Positions 48,430 to 63,699 of a stretch of DNA of 64,000 bases are shown here, piece by piece. Made by a program: the position numbers and the translations under genes. The stretch is taken from NCBI GenBank assembly GCA_947044365.1, contig OX345646.1, forward strand, positions 6,041,678-6,105,677, written 5' to 3'. This stretch comes from Petrosia ficiformis. Its lineage: Eukaryota; Porifera; Demospongiae; Haplosclerida; Petrosiidae. The stretch's first letter is position 1, and each line of letters opens with the position of its first letter. Below the pieces are notes generated by a model, which saw nothing but the letters and a program-made list of their open reading frames with translations, searched no databases and was not told where the DNA came from.

Positions 48430-48692
48430 TTAGTAATAAAAATTATCATGTTAATGCTCAAATTATACCATTACCCAACATACATACAGTATGTATGTAA
48501 AACTAATTATTGGTTTCTGATACCCTCCCAATCTAGTTTGTGGATTATTGACTTTGCTATCCCATTTCTGTACATGATAATGTGTTAAGTGAAGTGTTTC
48601 CTCAGGCCAGATCAACACATAGATTTTCACATAATATATGAATCAAGTGTTGTTTGCTATCAATTGACACATTACATTCCATAACCTGGTGA
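48430..48692 (-). repeat. Right arm of the inverted repeat
   Basis: Reverse complement of 45298-45560 with scattered changes; the arm ends at ATAACCTGG. The 474-base satellite follows within about 15 bases. Confidence 0.88.
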
Positions 48693-48694
48693 CA

Positions 48695-49038
48695 TGTATC
48701 ACATCCAGATGATTATTACAAACTACACATATAACAGGACACAAGCTTAAGTGGGAACGGGTGCATCCTATTACCTACAGCAATGCACACAGGTATGTAT
48801 ATATTAATATGAAGTTGTACAGGAGTAACTAAGTATGCATATATCACATGGCTGGGCTTTAATAGCTAGGAGTTACATGTATATGTTAACACAATGGAAA
48901 TTAAAGGGTTAAGAAGCATAATATACATGTAAATTATTACAAACTACAGATGCAAACAGTTGATCCTTACCCTCATTCTAAGCGACAAACTTGTCTGTAA
49001 AACATCACTCTTTGGCGAGATCAAGAGATAGACAGATC

Positions 49039-49090
<52 letters not shown>

Positions 49091-49533
49091 GAGTTAGATG
49101 GATAGAAGAAGAGGAAGAAAAGGAAGAGAAGAGAGAGAGGAACGTCAAATGAATGAATGAATAAGAATTATTACTGCATGTGACATCAATCACATCCAGA
49201 TGATTATTACAAACTACACATATAACAGGACACAAGCTTAAGTGGGAACGGGTGCATCCTATTACCTACAGCAATGCACACAGGTATGTATATATTAATA
49301 TGAAGTTGTACAGGAGTAACTAAGTATGTATATATCACATGGCTGGGCTTTAATAGCTAGGAGTTACATGTATATGTTAACACAATGGAAATTAAAGGGT
49401 TAAGAAGCATATTATACATGTAAATTATTACAAACTACAGATGCAAACAGTTGATCCTTACTCTCATTCTAAGCGACAAACTTGTCTGTAAAACATCACT
49501 CTTTGGCGAGATCAAGAGATAGATAGATCTAGC

Positions 49534-49565
<32 letters not shown>

Positions 49566-50007
49566 GAGTTAGATGGATAGAAGAAGAGGAAGAAAAGGAA
49601 AGAAGAGAGAGAGGAACGTCAAATGAATGAATGAATAAGAATTATTACTGCATGTGACATCAATCACATCCAGATGATTATTACAAACTACACATATAAC
49701 AGGACACAAGCTTAAGTGGGAACGGGTGCATCCTATTACCTACAGCAATGCACACAGGTATGTATATATTAATATGAAGTTGTACAGGAGTAACTAAGTA
49801 TGCATATATCACATGGCTGGGCTTTAATAGCTAGGAGTTACATGTATATGTTAACACAATGGAAATTAAAGGGTTAAGAAGCATATTATACATGTAAATT
49901 ATTACAAACTACAGATGCAAACAGTTGATCCTTACTCTCATTCTAAGCGACAAACTTGTCTGTAAAACATCACTCTTTGGCGAGATCAAGAGATAGATAG
50001 ATCTAGC

Positions 50008-50039
<32 letters not shown>

Positions 50040-50481
50040 GAGTTAGATGGATAGAAGAAGAGGAAGAAAAGGAAAGAAGAGAGAGAGGAACGTCAAATGA
50101 ATGAATGAATAACAATTATTACTGCATGTGACATCAATCACATCCAGATGATTATTACAAACTACACATATAACAGGACACAAGCTTAAGTGGGAACGGG
50201 TGCATCCTATTACCTACAGCAATGCACACAGGTATGTATATATTAATATGAAGTTGTACAGGAGTAACTAAGTATGCATATATCACATGGCTGGGCTTTA
50301 ATAGCTAGGAGTTACATGTATATGTTAACACAATGGAAATTAAAGGGTTAAGAAGCATATTATACATGTAAATTATTACAAACTACAGATGCAAACAGTT
50401 GATCCTTACTCTCATTCTAAGCGACAAACTTGTCTGTAAAACATCACTCTTTGGCGAGATCAAGAGATAGATAGATCTAGC

Positions 50482-50513
<32 letters not shown>

Positions 50514-50955
50514 GAGTTAGATGGATAGAAGAAGAGGAAGAAAAGGAAAGAAGAGAGAGAGGAACGTCAAATGAATGAATGAATAAGAATTATTACTGCA
50601 TGTGACATCAATCACATCCAGATGATTATTACAAACTACACATATAACAGGACACAAGCTTAAGTGGGAACGGGTGCATCCTATTACCTACAGCAATGCA
50701 CACAGGTATGTATATATTAATATGAAGTTGTACAGGAGTAACTAAGTATGCATATATCACATGGCTGGGCTTTAATAGCTAGGAGTTACATGTATATGTT
50801 AACACAATGGAAATTAAAGGGTTAAGAAGCATATTATACATGTAAATTATTACAAACTACAGATGCAAACAGTTGATCCTTACTCTCATTCTAAGCGACA
50901 AACTTGTCTGTAAAACATCACTCTTTGGCGAGATCAAGAGATAGATAGATCTAGC

Positions 50956-50987
<32 letters not shown>

Positions 50988-51345
50988 GAGTTAGATGGAT
51001 AGAAGAAGAGGAAGAAAAGGAAAGAAGAGAGAGAGGAACGTCAAATGAATGAATGAATAACAATTATTACTGCATGTGACATCAATCACATCCAGATGAT
51101 TATTACAAACTACACATATAACAGGACACAAGCTTAAGTGGGAACGGGTGCATCCTATTACCTACAGCAATGCACACAGGTATGTATATATTAATATGAA
51201 GTTGTACAGGAGTAACTAAGTATGCATATATCACATGGCTGGGCTTTAATAGCTAGGAGTTACATGTATATGTTAACACAATGGAAATTAAAGGGTTAAG
51301 AAGCATATTATACATGTAAATTATTACAAACTACAGATGCAAACA
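48695..51345. repeat. 474-base satellite, about 5.5 copies
   Basis: ACAAGCTTAAGTGGGAACGG recurs at 48741, 49232, 49706, 50180, 50654 and 51128, so the first period is 491 and later ones 474. Each unit has a (GATA)n tract, a purine run (GAAGAAGAGGAAGAAAAGG) and ACATCACTCTTTGGCGAGAT. Later copies are nearly identical. The small frames are by-products of the repeat. Confidence 0.95.
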
Positions 51346-51453
51346 GCTGATCCTTACCCTTGTTCCCTTGTTCTTGGCAATAAGAAAGAATGAAGGCTCT
51401 ATAAACCTTCCATTATCCTTAAGCAAGACTGATAGATAGACAGCTAGATAGAG

Positions 51454-51492
<39 letters not shown>

Positions 51493-51895
51493 GGAACGTC
51501 AAATAAATGAATGAATAAGAATTATTATTGCATGTGACATCAATCACATCCAGATGATTATTACAAACTACACATATAACAGGACACAAGGTTACGTGGC
51601 AATGGCTGGGCTTCAATAGGAACTATATGCAAACACAACGGGAATGCACACAGTTCACACATTTATGTATATATGAATACCAAGTTGTCCGTCCATGGTT
51701 AAGTGGGGATGGCTGGGCTTTAATAGGAACTATATGCACACAGTTAAGCAGTATAATAATACATGTAAATTATAACAAAGTACACATGCAAACAGCTGAT
51801 CCTTACCCTTGTTCCCTTGTTCTTGGCAATAAGAAAGAATGAAGGCTCTATAAATTATCCTTAAGCAAGACTGATAGATAGACAGCTAGATAGAG

Positions 51896-51930
<35 letters not shown>

Positions 51931-53507
51931 GGAACGTCAAATAAATGAATGAATAAGAATTATTATTGCATGTGACATCAATCACATCCAGATGATTATT
52001 ACAAACTACACATATAACAGGACACAAGGTTACGTGGCAATGGCTGGGCTTCAATAGGAACTATATGCAAACACAACGGGAATGCACACAGTTCACACAT
52101 TTATGTATATATGAATACCAAGTTGTCCGTCCATGGTTAAGTGGGGATGGCTGGGCTTTAATAGGAACTATATGCACACAGTTAAGCAGTATAATAATAC
52201 ATGTAAATTATAACAAAGTACACATGATTATTACAAACTACACATATAACAGGACACAAGGTGGTAATGGGTGCATCCTATTACTTACAGGAATGCACAC
52301 CGGTATGTATATATTAATATGAAGTTGTCCAAGGTTACGTGGCAATGGCTGGGCTTCAATAGGAACTATATGCAAACACAACGGGAATGCACACAGTTCA
52401 CACATTTATGTATATATGAATACCAAGTTGTCCGTCCATGGTTAAGTGGGGATGGCTGGGCTTTAATAGGAACTATATGCACACAGTTAAGCAGTATAAT
52501 AATACATGTAAATTATAACAAAGTACACATGCAAACAGCTGATCCTTACCCTTGTTCCCTTGTTCTTGGCAATAAGAAAGAATGAAGGCTCTATAAACCT
52601 TCCATTATCCTTAAGCAAGACTGATAGATAGACAGCTAGATAGAGAGATAGATAGATAGATAGAGGAACGTCAAATAAATGAATGAATAAGAATTATTAT
52701 TGCATGTGACATCAATCACATCCAGATGATTATTACAAACTACACATATAACAGGACACAAGGTTACGTGGCAATGGCTGGGCTTCAATAGGAACTATAT
52801 GCAAACACAACGGGAATGCACACAGTTCACACATTTATGTATATATGAATACCAAGTTGTCCGTCCATGGTTAAGTGGGGATGGCTGGGCTTTAATAGGA
52901 ACTATATGCACACAGTTAAGCAGTATAATAATACATGTAAATTATAACAAAGTACACATGTAAACAGCTGATCCTTACCCTTGTTCCCTTGTTCTTGGCA
53001 ATAAGAAAGAATGAAGGCTCTATAAACCTTCCATTATCCTTAAGCAAGACTGATAGATAGACAGCTAGATAGAGAGATAGATAGATAGATAGATAGAGGA
53101 ACGTCAAATAAATGAATGAATAAGAATTATTATTGCATGTGACATCAATCACATCCAGATGATTATTACAAACTACACATATAACAGGACACAAGGTTAC
53201 GTGGCAATGGCTGGGCTTCAATAGGAACTATATGCAAACACAACGGGAATGCACACAGTTCACACATTTATGTATATATGAATACCAAGTTGTCCGTCCA
53301 TGGTTAAGTGGGGATGGCTGGGCTTTAATAGGAACTATATGCACACAGTTAAGCAGTATAATAATACATGTAAATTATAAGAAAGTACACATGCAAACAG
53401 CTGATCCTTACCCTTGTTCCCTTGTTCTTGGCAATAAGAAAGAATGAAGGCTCTAGAAACCTTCCATTATCCTTAAGCAAGACTGATAGATAGACAGCTA
53501 GATAGAG

Positions 53508-53546
<39 letters not shown>

Positions 53547-53956
53547 GGAACGTCAAATAAATGAATGAATAAGAATTATTATTGCATGTGACATCAATCA
53601 CATCCAGATGATTATTACAAACTACACATATAACAGGACACAAGGTTACGTGGCAATGGCTGGGCTTCAATAGGAACTATATGCAAACACAACGGGAATG
53701 CACACAGTTCACACATTTATGTATATATGAATACCAAGTTGTCCGTCCATGGTTAAGTGGGGATGGCTGGGCTTTAATAGGAACTATATGCACACAGTTA
53801 AGCAGTATAATAATACATGTAAATTATAACAAAGTACACATGCAAACAGCTGATCCTTACCCTTGTTCCCTTGTTCTTGGCAATAAGAAAGAATGAAGGC
53901 TCTATAAACCTTCCATTATCCTTAAGCAAGACTGATAGATAGACAGCTAGATAGAG

Positions 53957-53995
<39 letters not shown>

Positions 53996-54398
53996 GGAAC
54001 GTCAAATAAATGAATGAATAAGAATTATTATTGCATGTGACATCAATCACATCCAGATGATTATTACAAACTACACATATAACAGGACACAAGGTTACGT
54101 GGCAATGGCTGGGCTTCAATAGGAACTATATGCAAACACAACGGGAATGCACACAGTTCACACATTTATGTATATATGAATACCAAGTTGTCCGTCCATG
54201 GTTAAGTGGGGATGGCTGGGCTTTAATAGGAACTATATGCACACAGTTAAGCAGTATAATAATACATGTAAATTATAACAAAGTACACATGCAAACAGCT
54301 GATCCTTACCCTTGTTCCCTTGTTCTTGGCAATAAGAAAGAATGAAGGCTCTATAAATTATCCTTAAGCAAGACTGATAGATAGACAGCTAGATAGAG

Positions 54399-54433
<35 letters not shown>

Positions 54434-54836
54434 GGAACGTCAAATAAATGAATGAATAAGAATTATTATTGCATGTGACATCAATCACATCCAGATGATT
54501 ATTACAAACTACACATATAACAGGACACAAGGTTACGTGGCAATGGCTGGGCTTCAATAGGAACTATATGCAAACACAACGGGAATGCACACAGTTCACA
54601 CATTTATGTATATATGAATACCAAGTTGTCCGTCCATGGTTAAGTGGGGATGGCTGGGCTTTAATAGGAACTATATGCACACAGTTAAGCAGTATAATAA
54701 TACATGTAAATTATAACAAAGTACACATGCAAACAGCTGATCCTTACCCTTGTTCCCTTGTTCTTGGCAATAAGAAAGAATGAAGGCTCTATAAATTATC
54801 CTTAAGCAAGACTGATAGATAGACAGCTAGATAGAG

Positions 54837-54871
<35 letters not shown>

Positions 54872-55281
54872 GGAACGTCAAATAAATGAATGAATAAGAA
54901 TTATTATTGCATGTGACATCAATCACATCCAGATGATTATTACAAACTACACATATAACAGGACACAAGGTTACGTGGCAATGGCTGGGCTTCAATAGGA
55001 ACTATATGCAAACACAACGGGAATGCACACAGTTCACACATTTATGTATATATGAATACCAAGTTGTCCGTCCATGGTTAAGTGGGGATGGCTGGGCTTT
55101 AATAGGAACTATATGCACACAGTTAAGCAGTATAATAATACATGTAAATTATAAGAAAGTACACATGCAAACAGCTGATCCTTACCCTTGTTCCCTTGTT
55201 CTTGGCAATAAGAAAGAATGAAGGCTCTAGAAACCTTCCATTATCCTTAAGCAAGACTGATAGATAGACAGCTAGATAGAG

Positions 55282-55320
<39 letters not shown>

Positions 55321-55730
55321 GGAACGTCAAATAAATGAATGAATAAGAATTATTATTGCATGTGACATCAATCACATCCAGATGATTATTACAAACTACA
55401 CATATAACAGGACACAAGGTTACGTGGCAATGGCTGGGCTTCAATAGGAACTATATGCAAACACAACGGGAATGCACACAGTTCACACATTTATGTATAT
55501 ATGAATACCAAGTTGTCCGTCCATGGTTAAGTGGGGATGGCTGGGCTTTAATAGGAACTATATGCACACAGTTAAGCAGTATAATAATACATGTAAATTA
55601 TAACAAAGTACACATGCAAACAGCTGATCCTTACCCTTGTTCCCTTGTTCTTGGCAATAAGAAAGAATGAAGGCTCTATAAACCTTCCATTATCCTTAAG
55701 CAAGACTGATAGATAGACAGCTAGATAGAG

Positions 55731-55769
<39 letters not shown>

Positions 55770-56172
55770 GGAACGTCAAATAAATGAATGAATAAGAATT
55801 ATTATTGCATGTGACATCAATCACATCCAGATGATTATTACAAACTACACATATAACAGGACACAAGGTTACGTGGCAATGGCTGGGCTTCAATAGGAAC
55901 TATATGCAAACACAACGGGAATGCACACAGTTCACACATTTATGTATATATGAATACCAAGTTGTCCGTCCATGGTTAAGTGGGGATGGCTGGGCTTTAA
56001 TAGGAACTATATGCACACAGTTAAGCAGTATAATAATACATGTAAATTATAACAAAGTACACATGCAAACAGCTGATCCTTACCCTTGTTCCCTTGTTCT
56101 TGGCAATAAGAAAGAATGAAGGCTCTATAAATTATCCTTAAGCAAGACTGATAGATAGACAGCTAGATAGAG

Positions 56173-56207
<35 letters not shown>

Positions 56208-56617
56208 GGAACGTCAAATAAATGAATGAATAAGAATTATTATTGCATGTGACATCAATCACATCCAGATGATTATTACAAACTACACATATAACAGGAC
56301 ACAAGGTTACGTGGCAATGGCTGGGCTTCAATAGGAACTATATGCAAACACAACGGGAATGCACACAGTTCACACATTTATGTATATATGAATACCAAGT
56401 TGTCCGTCCATGGTTAAGTGGGGATGGCTGGGCTTTAATAGGAACTATATGCACACAGTTAAGCAGTATAATAATACATGTAAATTATAACAAAGTACAC
56501 ATGCAAACAGCTGATCCTTACCCTTGTTCCCTTGTTCTTGGCAATAAGAAAGAATGAAGGCTCTATAAACCTTCCATTATCCTTAAGCAAGACTGATAGA
56601 TAGACAGCTAGATAGAG

Positions 56618-56656
<39 letters not shown>

Positions 56657-57059
56657 GGAACGTCAAATAAATGAATGAATAAGAATTATTATTGCATGTG
56701 ACATCAATCACATCCAGATGATTATTACAAACTACACATATAACAGGACACAAGGTTACGTGGCAATGGCTGGGCTTCAATAGGAACTATATGCAAACAC
56801 AACGGGAATGCACACAGTTCACACATTTATGTATATATGAATACCAAGTTGTCCGTCCATGGTTAAGTGGGGATGGCTGGGCTTTAATAGGAACTATATG
56901 CACACAGTTAAGCAGTATAATAATACATGTAAATTATAACAAAGTACACATGCAAACAGCTGATCCTTACCCTTGTTCCCTTGTTCTTGGCAATAAGAAA
57001 GAATGAAGGCTCTATAAATTATCCTTAAGCAAGACTGATAGATAGACAGCTAGATAGAG

Positions 57060-57094
<35 letters not shown>

Positions 57095-57497
57095 GGAACG
57101 TCAAATAAATGAATGAATAAGAATTATTATTGCATGTGACATCAATCACATCCAGATGATTATTACAAACTACACATATAACAGGACACAAGGTTACGTG
57201 GCAATGGCTGGGCTTCAATAGGAACTATATGCAAACACAACGGGAATGCACACAGTTCACACATTTATGTATATATGAATACCAAGTTGTCCGTCCATGG
57301 TTAAGTGGGGATGGCTGGGCTTTAATAGGAACTATATGCACACAGTTAAGCAGTATAATAATACATGTAAATTATAACAAAGTACACATGCAAACAGCTG
57401 ATCCTTACCCTTGTTCCCTTGTTCTTGGCAATAAGAAAGAATGAAGGCTCTATAAATTATCCTTAAGCAAGACTGATAGATAGACAGCTAGATAGAG

Positions 57498-57532
<35 letters not shown>

Positions 57533-57935
57533 GGAACGTCAAATAAATGAATGAATAAGAATTATTATTGCATGTGACATCAATCACATCCAGATGATTA
57601 TTACAAACTACACATATAACAGGACACAAGGTTACGTGGCAATGGCTGGGCTTCAATAGGAACTATATGCAAACACAACGGGAATGCACACAGTTCACAC
57701 ATTTATGTATATATGAATACCAAGTTGTCCGTCCATGGTTAAGTGGGGATGGCTGGGCTTTAATAGGAACTATATGCACACAGTTAAGCAGTATAATAAT
57801 ACATGTAAATTATAACAAAGTACACATGCAAACAGCTGATCCTTACCCTTGTTCCCTTGTTCTTGGCAATAAGAAAGAATGAAGGCTCTATAAATTATCC
57901 TTAAGCAAGACTGATAGATAGACAGCTAGATAGAG

Positions 57936-57970
<35 letters not shown>

Positions 57971-59696
57971 GGAACGTCAAATAAATGAATGAATAAGAAT
58001 TATTATTGCATGTGACATCAATCACATCCAGATGATTATTACAAACTACACATATAACAGGACACAAGGTTACGTGGCAATGGCTGGGCTTCAATAGGAA
58101 CTATATGCAAACACAACGGGAATGCACACAGTTCACACATTTATGTATATATGAATACCAAGTTGTCCGTCCATGGTTAAGTGGGGATGGCTGGGCTTTA
58201 ATAGGAACTATATGCACACAGTTAAGCAGTATAATAATACATGTAAATTATAACAAAGTACACATGCAAACAGCTGATCCTTACCCTTGTTCCCTTGTTC
58301 TTGGCAATAAGAAAGAATGAAGGCTCTATAAACCTTCCATTATCCTTAAGCAAGACTGATAGATAGACAGCTAGATAGAGAGATAGATAGATAGATAGAG
58401 GAACGTCAAATAAATGAATGAATAAGAATTATTATTGCATGTGACATCAATCACATCCAGATGATTATTACAAACTACACATATAACAGGACACAAGGTT
58501 ACGTGGCAATGGCTGGGCTTCAATAGGAACTATATGCAAACACAACGGGAATGCACACAGTTCACACATTTATGTATATATGAATACCAAGTTGTCCGTC
58601 CATGGTTAAGTGGGGATGGCTGGGCTTTAATAGGAACTATATGCACACAGTTAAGCAGTATAATAATACATGTAAATTATAACAAAGTACACATGCAAAC
58701 AGCTGATCCTTACCCTTGTTCCCTTGTTCTTGGCAATAAGAAAGAATGAAGGCTCTATAAACCTTCCATTATCCTTAAGCAAGACTGATAGATAGACAGC
58801 TAGATAGAGAGATAGATAGATAGATAGAGGAACGTCAAATAAATGAATGAATAAGAATTATTATTGCATGTGACATCAATCACATCCAGATGATTATTAC
58901 AAACTACACATATAACAGGACACAAGGTTACGTGGCAATGGCTGGGCTTCAATAGGAACTATATGCAAACACAACGGGAATGCACACAGTTCACACATTT
59001 ATGTATATATGAATACCAAGTTGTCCGTCCATGGTTAAGTGGGGATGGCTGGGCTTTAATAGGAACTATATGCACACAGTTAAGCAGTATAATAATACAT
59101 GTAAATTATAACAAAGTACACATGCAAACAGCTGATCCTTACCCTTGTTCCCTTGTTCTTGGCAATAAGAAAGAATGAAGGCTCTATAAACCTTCCATTA
59201 TCCTTAAGCAAGACTGATAGATAGACAGCTAGATAGAGAGATAGATAGATAGATAGAGGAACGTCAAATAAATGAATGAATAAGAATTATTATTGCATGT
59301 GACATCAATCACATCCAGATGATTATTACAAACTACACATATAACAGAGATGATTATTACAAACTACACATATAACAGGACACAAGGTTACGTGGCAATG
59401 GCTGGGCTTCAATAGGAACTATATGCAAACACAACGGGAATGCACACAGTTCACACATTTATGTATATATGAATACCAAGTTGTCCGTCCATGGTTAAGT
59501 GGGGATGGCTGGGCTTTAATAGGAACTATATGCACACAGTTAAGCAGTATAATAATACATGTAAATTATAACAAAGTACACATGCAAACAGCTGATCCTT
59601 ACCCTTGTTCCCTTGTTCTTGGCAATAAGAAAGAATGAAGGCTCTATAAATTCCATTATCCTTAAGCAAGACTGATAGATAGACAGCTAGATAGAG

Positions 59697-59735
<39 letters not shown>

Positions 59736-60138
59736 GGAACGTCAAATAAATGAATGAATAAGAATTATTATTGCATGTGACATCAATCACATCCAGATGA
59801 TTATTACAAACTACACATATAACAGGACACAAGGTTACGTGGCAATGGCTGGGCTTCAATAGGAACTATATGCAAACACAACGGGAATGCACACAGTTCA
59901 CACATTTATGTATATATGAATACCAAGTTGTCCGTCCATGGTTAAGTGGGGATGGCTGGGCTTTAATAGGAACTATATGCACACAGTTAAGCAGTATAAT
60001 AATACATGTAAATTATAACAAAGTACACATGCAAACAGCTGATCCTTACCCTTGTTCCCTTGTTCTTGGCAATAAGAAAGAATGAAGGCTCTATAAATTA
60101 TCCTTAAGCAAGACTGATAGATAGACAGCTAGATAGAG

Positions 60139-60173
<35 letters not shown>

Positions 60174-60576
60174 GGAACGTCAAATAAATGAATGAATAAG
60201 AATTATTATTGCATGTGACATCAATCACATCCAGATGATTATTACAAACTACACATATAACAGGACACAAGGTTACGTGGCAATGGCTGGGCTTCAATAG
60301 GAACTATATGCAAACACAACGGGAATGCACACAGTTCACACATTTATGTATATATGAATACCAAGTTGTCCGTCCATGGTTAAGTGGGGATGGCTGGGCT
60401 TTAATAGGAACTATATGCACACAGTTAAGCAGTATAATAATACATGTAAATTATAACAAAGTACACATGCAAACAGCTGATCCTTACCCTTGTTCCCTTG
60501 TTCTTGGCAATAAGAAAGAATGAAGGCTCTATAAATTATCCTTAAGCAAGACTGATAGATAGACAGCTAGATAGAG

Positions 60577-60611
<35 letters not shown>

Positions 60612-61021
60612 GGAACGTCAAATAAATGAATGAATAAGAATTATTATTGCATGTGACATCAATCACATCCAGATGATTATTACAAACTACACATATAACA
60701 GGACACAAGGTTACGTGGCAATGGCTGGGCTTCAATAGGAACTATATGCAAACACAACGGGAATGCACACAGTTCACACATTTATGTATATATGAATACC
60801 AAGTTGTCCGTCCATGGTTAAGTGGGGATGGCTGGGCTTTAATAGGAACTATATGCACACAGTTAAGCAGTATAATAATACATGTAAATTATAACAAAGT
60901 ACACATGCAAACAGCTGATCCTTACCCTTGTTCCCTTGTTCTTGGCAATAAGAAAGAATGAAGGCTCTATAAACCTTCCATTATCCTTAAGCAAGACTGA
61001 TAGATAGACAGCTAGATAGAG

Positions 61022-61060
<39 letters not shown>

Positions 61061-61463
61061 GGAACGTCAAATAAATGAATGAATAAGAATTATTATTGCA
61101 TGTGACATCAATCACATCCAGATGATTATTACAAACTACACATATAACAGGACACAAGGTTACGTGGCAATGGCTGGGCTTCAATAGGAACTATATGCAA
61201 ACACAACAGGAATGCACACAGTTCACACATTTATGTATATATGAATACCAAGTTGTCCGTCCATGGTTAAGTGGGGATGGCTGGGCTTTAATAGGAACTA
61301 TATGCACACAGTTAAGCAGTATAATAATACATGTAAATTATAACAAAGTACACATGCAAACAGCTGATCCTTACCCTTGTTCCCTTGTTCTTGGCAATAA
61401 GAAAGAATGAAGGCTCTATAAATTATCCTTAAGCAAGACTGATAGATAGACAGCTAGATAGAG

Positions 61464-61498
<35 letters not shown>

Positions 61499-61901
61499 GG
61501 AACGTCAAATAAATGAATGAATAAGAATTATTATTGCATGTGACATCAATCACATCCAGATGATTATTACAAACTACACATATAACAGGACACAAGGTTA
61601 CGTGGCAATGGCTGGGCTTCAATAGGAACTATATGCAAACACAACGGGAATGCACACAGTTCACACATTTATGTATATATGAATACCAAGTTGTCCGTCC
61701 ATGGTTAAGTGGGGATGGCTGGGCTTTAATAGGAACTATATGCACACAGTTAAGCAGTATAATAATACATGTAAATTATAACAAAGTACACATGCAAACA
61801 GCTGATCCTTACCCTTGTTCCCTTGTTCTTGGCAATAAGAAAGAATGAAGGCTCTATAAATTATCCTTAAGCAAGACTGATAGATAGACAGCTAGATAGA
61901 G

Positions 61902-61936
<35 letters not shown>

Positions 61937-62346
61937 GGAACGTCAAATAAATGAATGAATAAGAATTATTATTGCATGTGACATCAATCACATCCAGATG
62001 ATTATTACAAACTACACATATAACAGGACACAAGGTTACGTGGCAATGGCTGGGCTTCAATAGGAACTATATGCAAACACAACGGGAATGCACACAGTTC
62101 ACACATTTATGTATATATGAATACCAAGTTGTCCGTCCATGGTTAAGTGGGGATGGCTGGGCTTTAATAGGAACTATATGCACACAGTTAAGCAGTATAA
62201 TAATACATGTAAATTATAACAAAGTACACATGCAAACAGCTGATCCTTACCCTTGTTCCCTTGTTCTTGGCAATAAGAAAGAATGAAGGCTCTATAAACC
62301 TTCCATTATCCTTAAGCAAGACTGATAGATAGACAGCTAGATAGAG

Positions 62347-62385
<39 letters not shown>

Positions 62386-62788
62386 GGAACGTCAAATAAA
62401 TGAATGAATAAGAATTATTATTGCATGTGACATCAATCACATCCAGATGATTATTACAAACTACACATATAACAGGACACAAGGTTACGTGGCAATGGCT
62501 GGGCTTCAATAGGAACTATATGCAAACACAACGGGAATGCACACAGTTCACACATTTATGTATATATGAATACCAAGTTGTCCGTCCATGGTTAAGTGGG
62601 GATGGCTGGGCTTTAATAGGAACTATATGCACACAGTTAAGCAGTATAATAATACATGTAAATTATAACAAAGTACACATGCAAACAGCTGATCCTTACC
62701 CTTGTTCCCTTGTTCTTGGCAATAAGAAAGAATGAAGGCTCTATAAATTATCCTTAAGCAAGACTGATAGATAGACAGCTAGATAGAG

Positions 62789-62823
<35 letters not shown>

Positions 62824-63226
62824 GGAACGTCAAATAAATGAATGAATAAGAATTATTATTGCATGTGACATCAATCACATCCAGATGATTATTACAAACT
62901 ACACATATAACAGGACACAAGGTTACGTGGCAATGGCTGGGCTTCAATAGGAACTATATGCAAACACAACGGGAATGCACACAGTTCACACATTTATGTA
63001 TATATGAATACCAAGTTGTCCGTCCATGGTTAAGTGGGGATGGCTGGGCTTTAATAGGAACTATATGCACACAGTTAAGCAGTATAATAATACATGTAAA
63101 TTATAACAAAGTACACATGCAAACAGCTGATCCTTACCCTTGTTCCCTTGTTCTTGGCAATAAGAAAGAATGAAGGCTCTATAAATTATCCTTAAGCAAG
63201 ACTGATAGATAGACAGCTAGATAGAG

Positions 63227-63261
<35 letters not shown>

Positions 63262-63664
63262 GGAACGTCAAATAAATGAATGAATAAGAATTATTATTGC
63301 ATGTGACATCAATCACATCCAGATGATTATTACAAACTACACATATAACAGGACACAAGGTTACGTGGCAATGGCTGGGCTTCAATAGGAACTATATGCA
63401 AACACAACGGGAATGCACACAGTTCACACATTTATGTATATATGAATACCAAGTTGTCCGTCCATGGTTAAGTGGGGATGGCTGGGCTTTAATAGGAACT
63501 ATATGCACACAGTTAAGCAGTATAATAATACATGTAAATTATAACAAAGTACACATGCAAACAGCTGATCCTTACCCTTGTTCCCTTGTTCTTGGCAATA
63601 AGAAAGAATGAAGGCTCTATAAATTATCCTTAAGCAAGACTGATAGATAGACAGCTAGATAGAG

Positions 63665-63699
<35 letters not shown>

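Noticed and set aside
51627..63611. A 71-codon frame repeated almost unchanged in about 26 satellite units
   Set aside because: The non-coding parts of the units are equally identical, there is no start context or domain, and 438 and 449 differ only by repeat-tract length. The conservation is that of the satellite, not of a protein.
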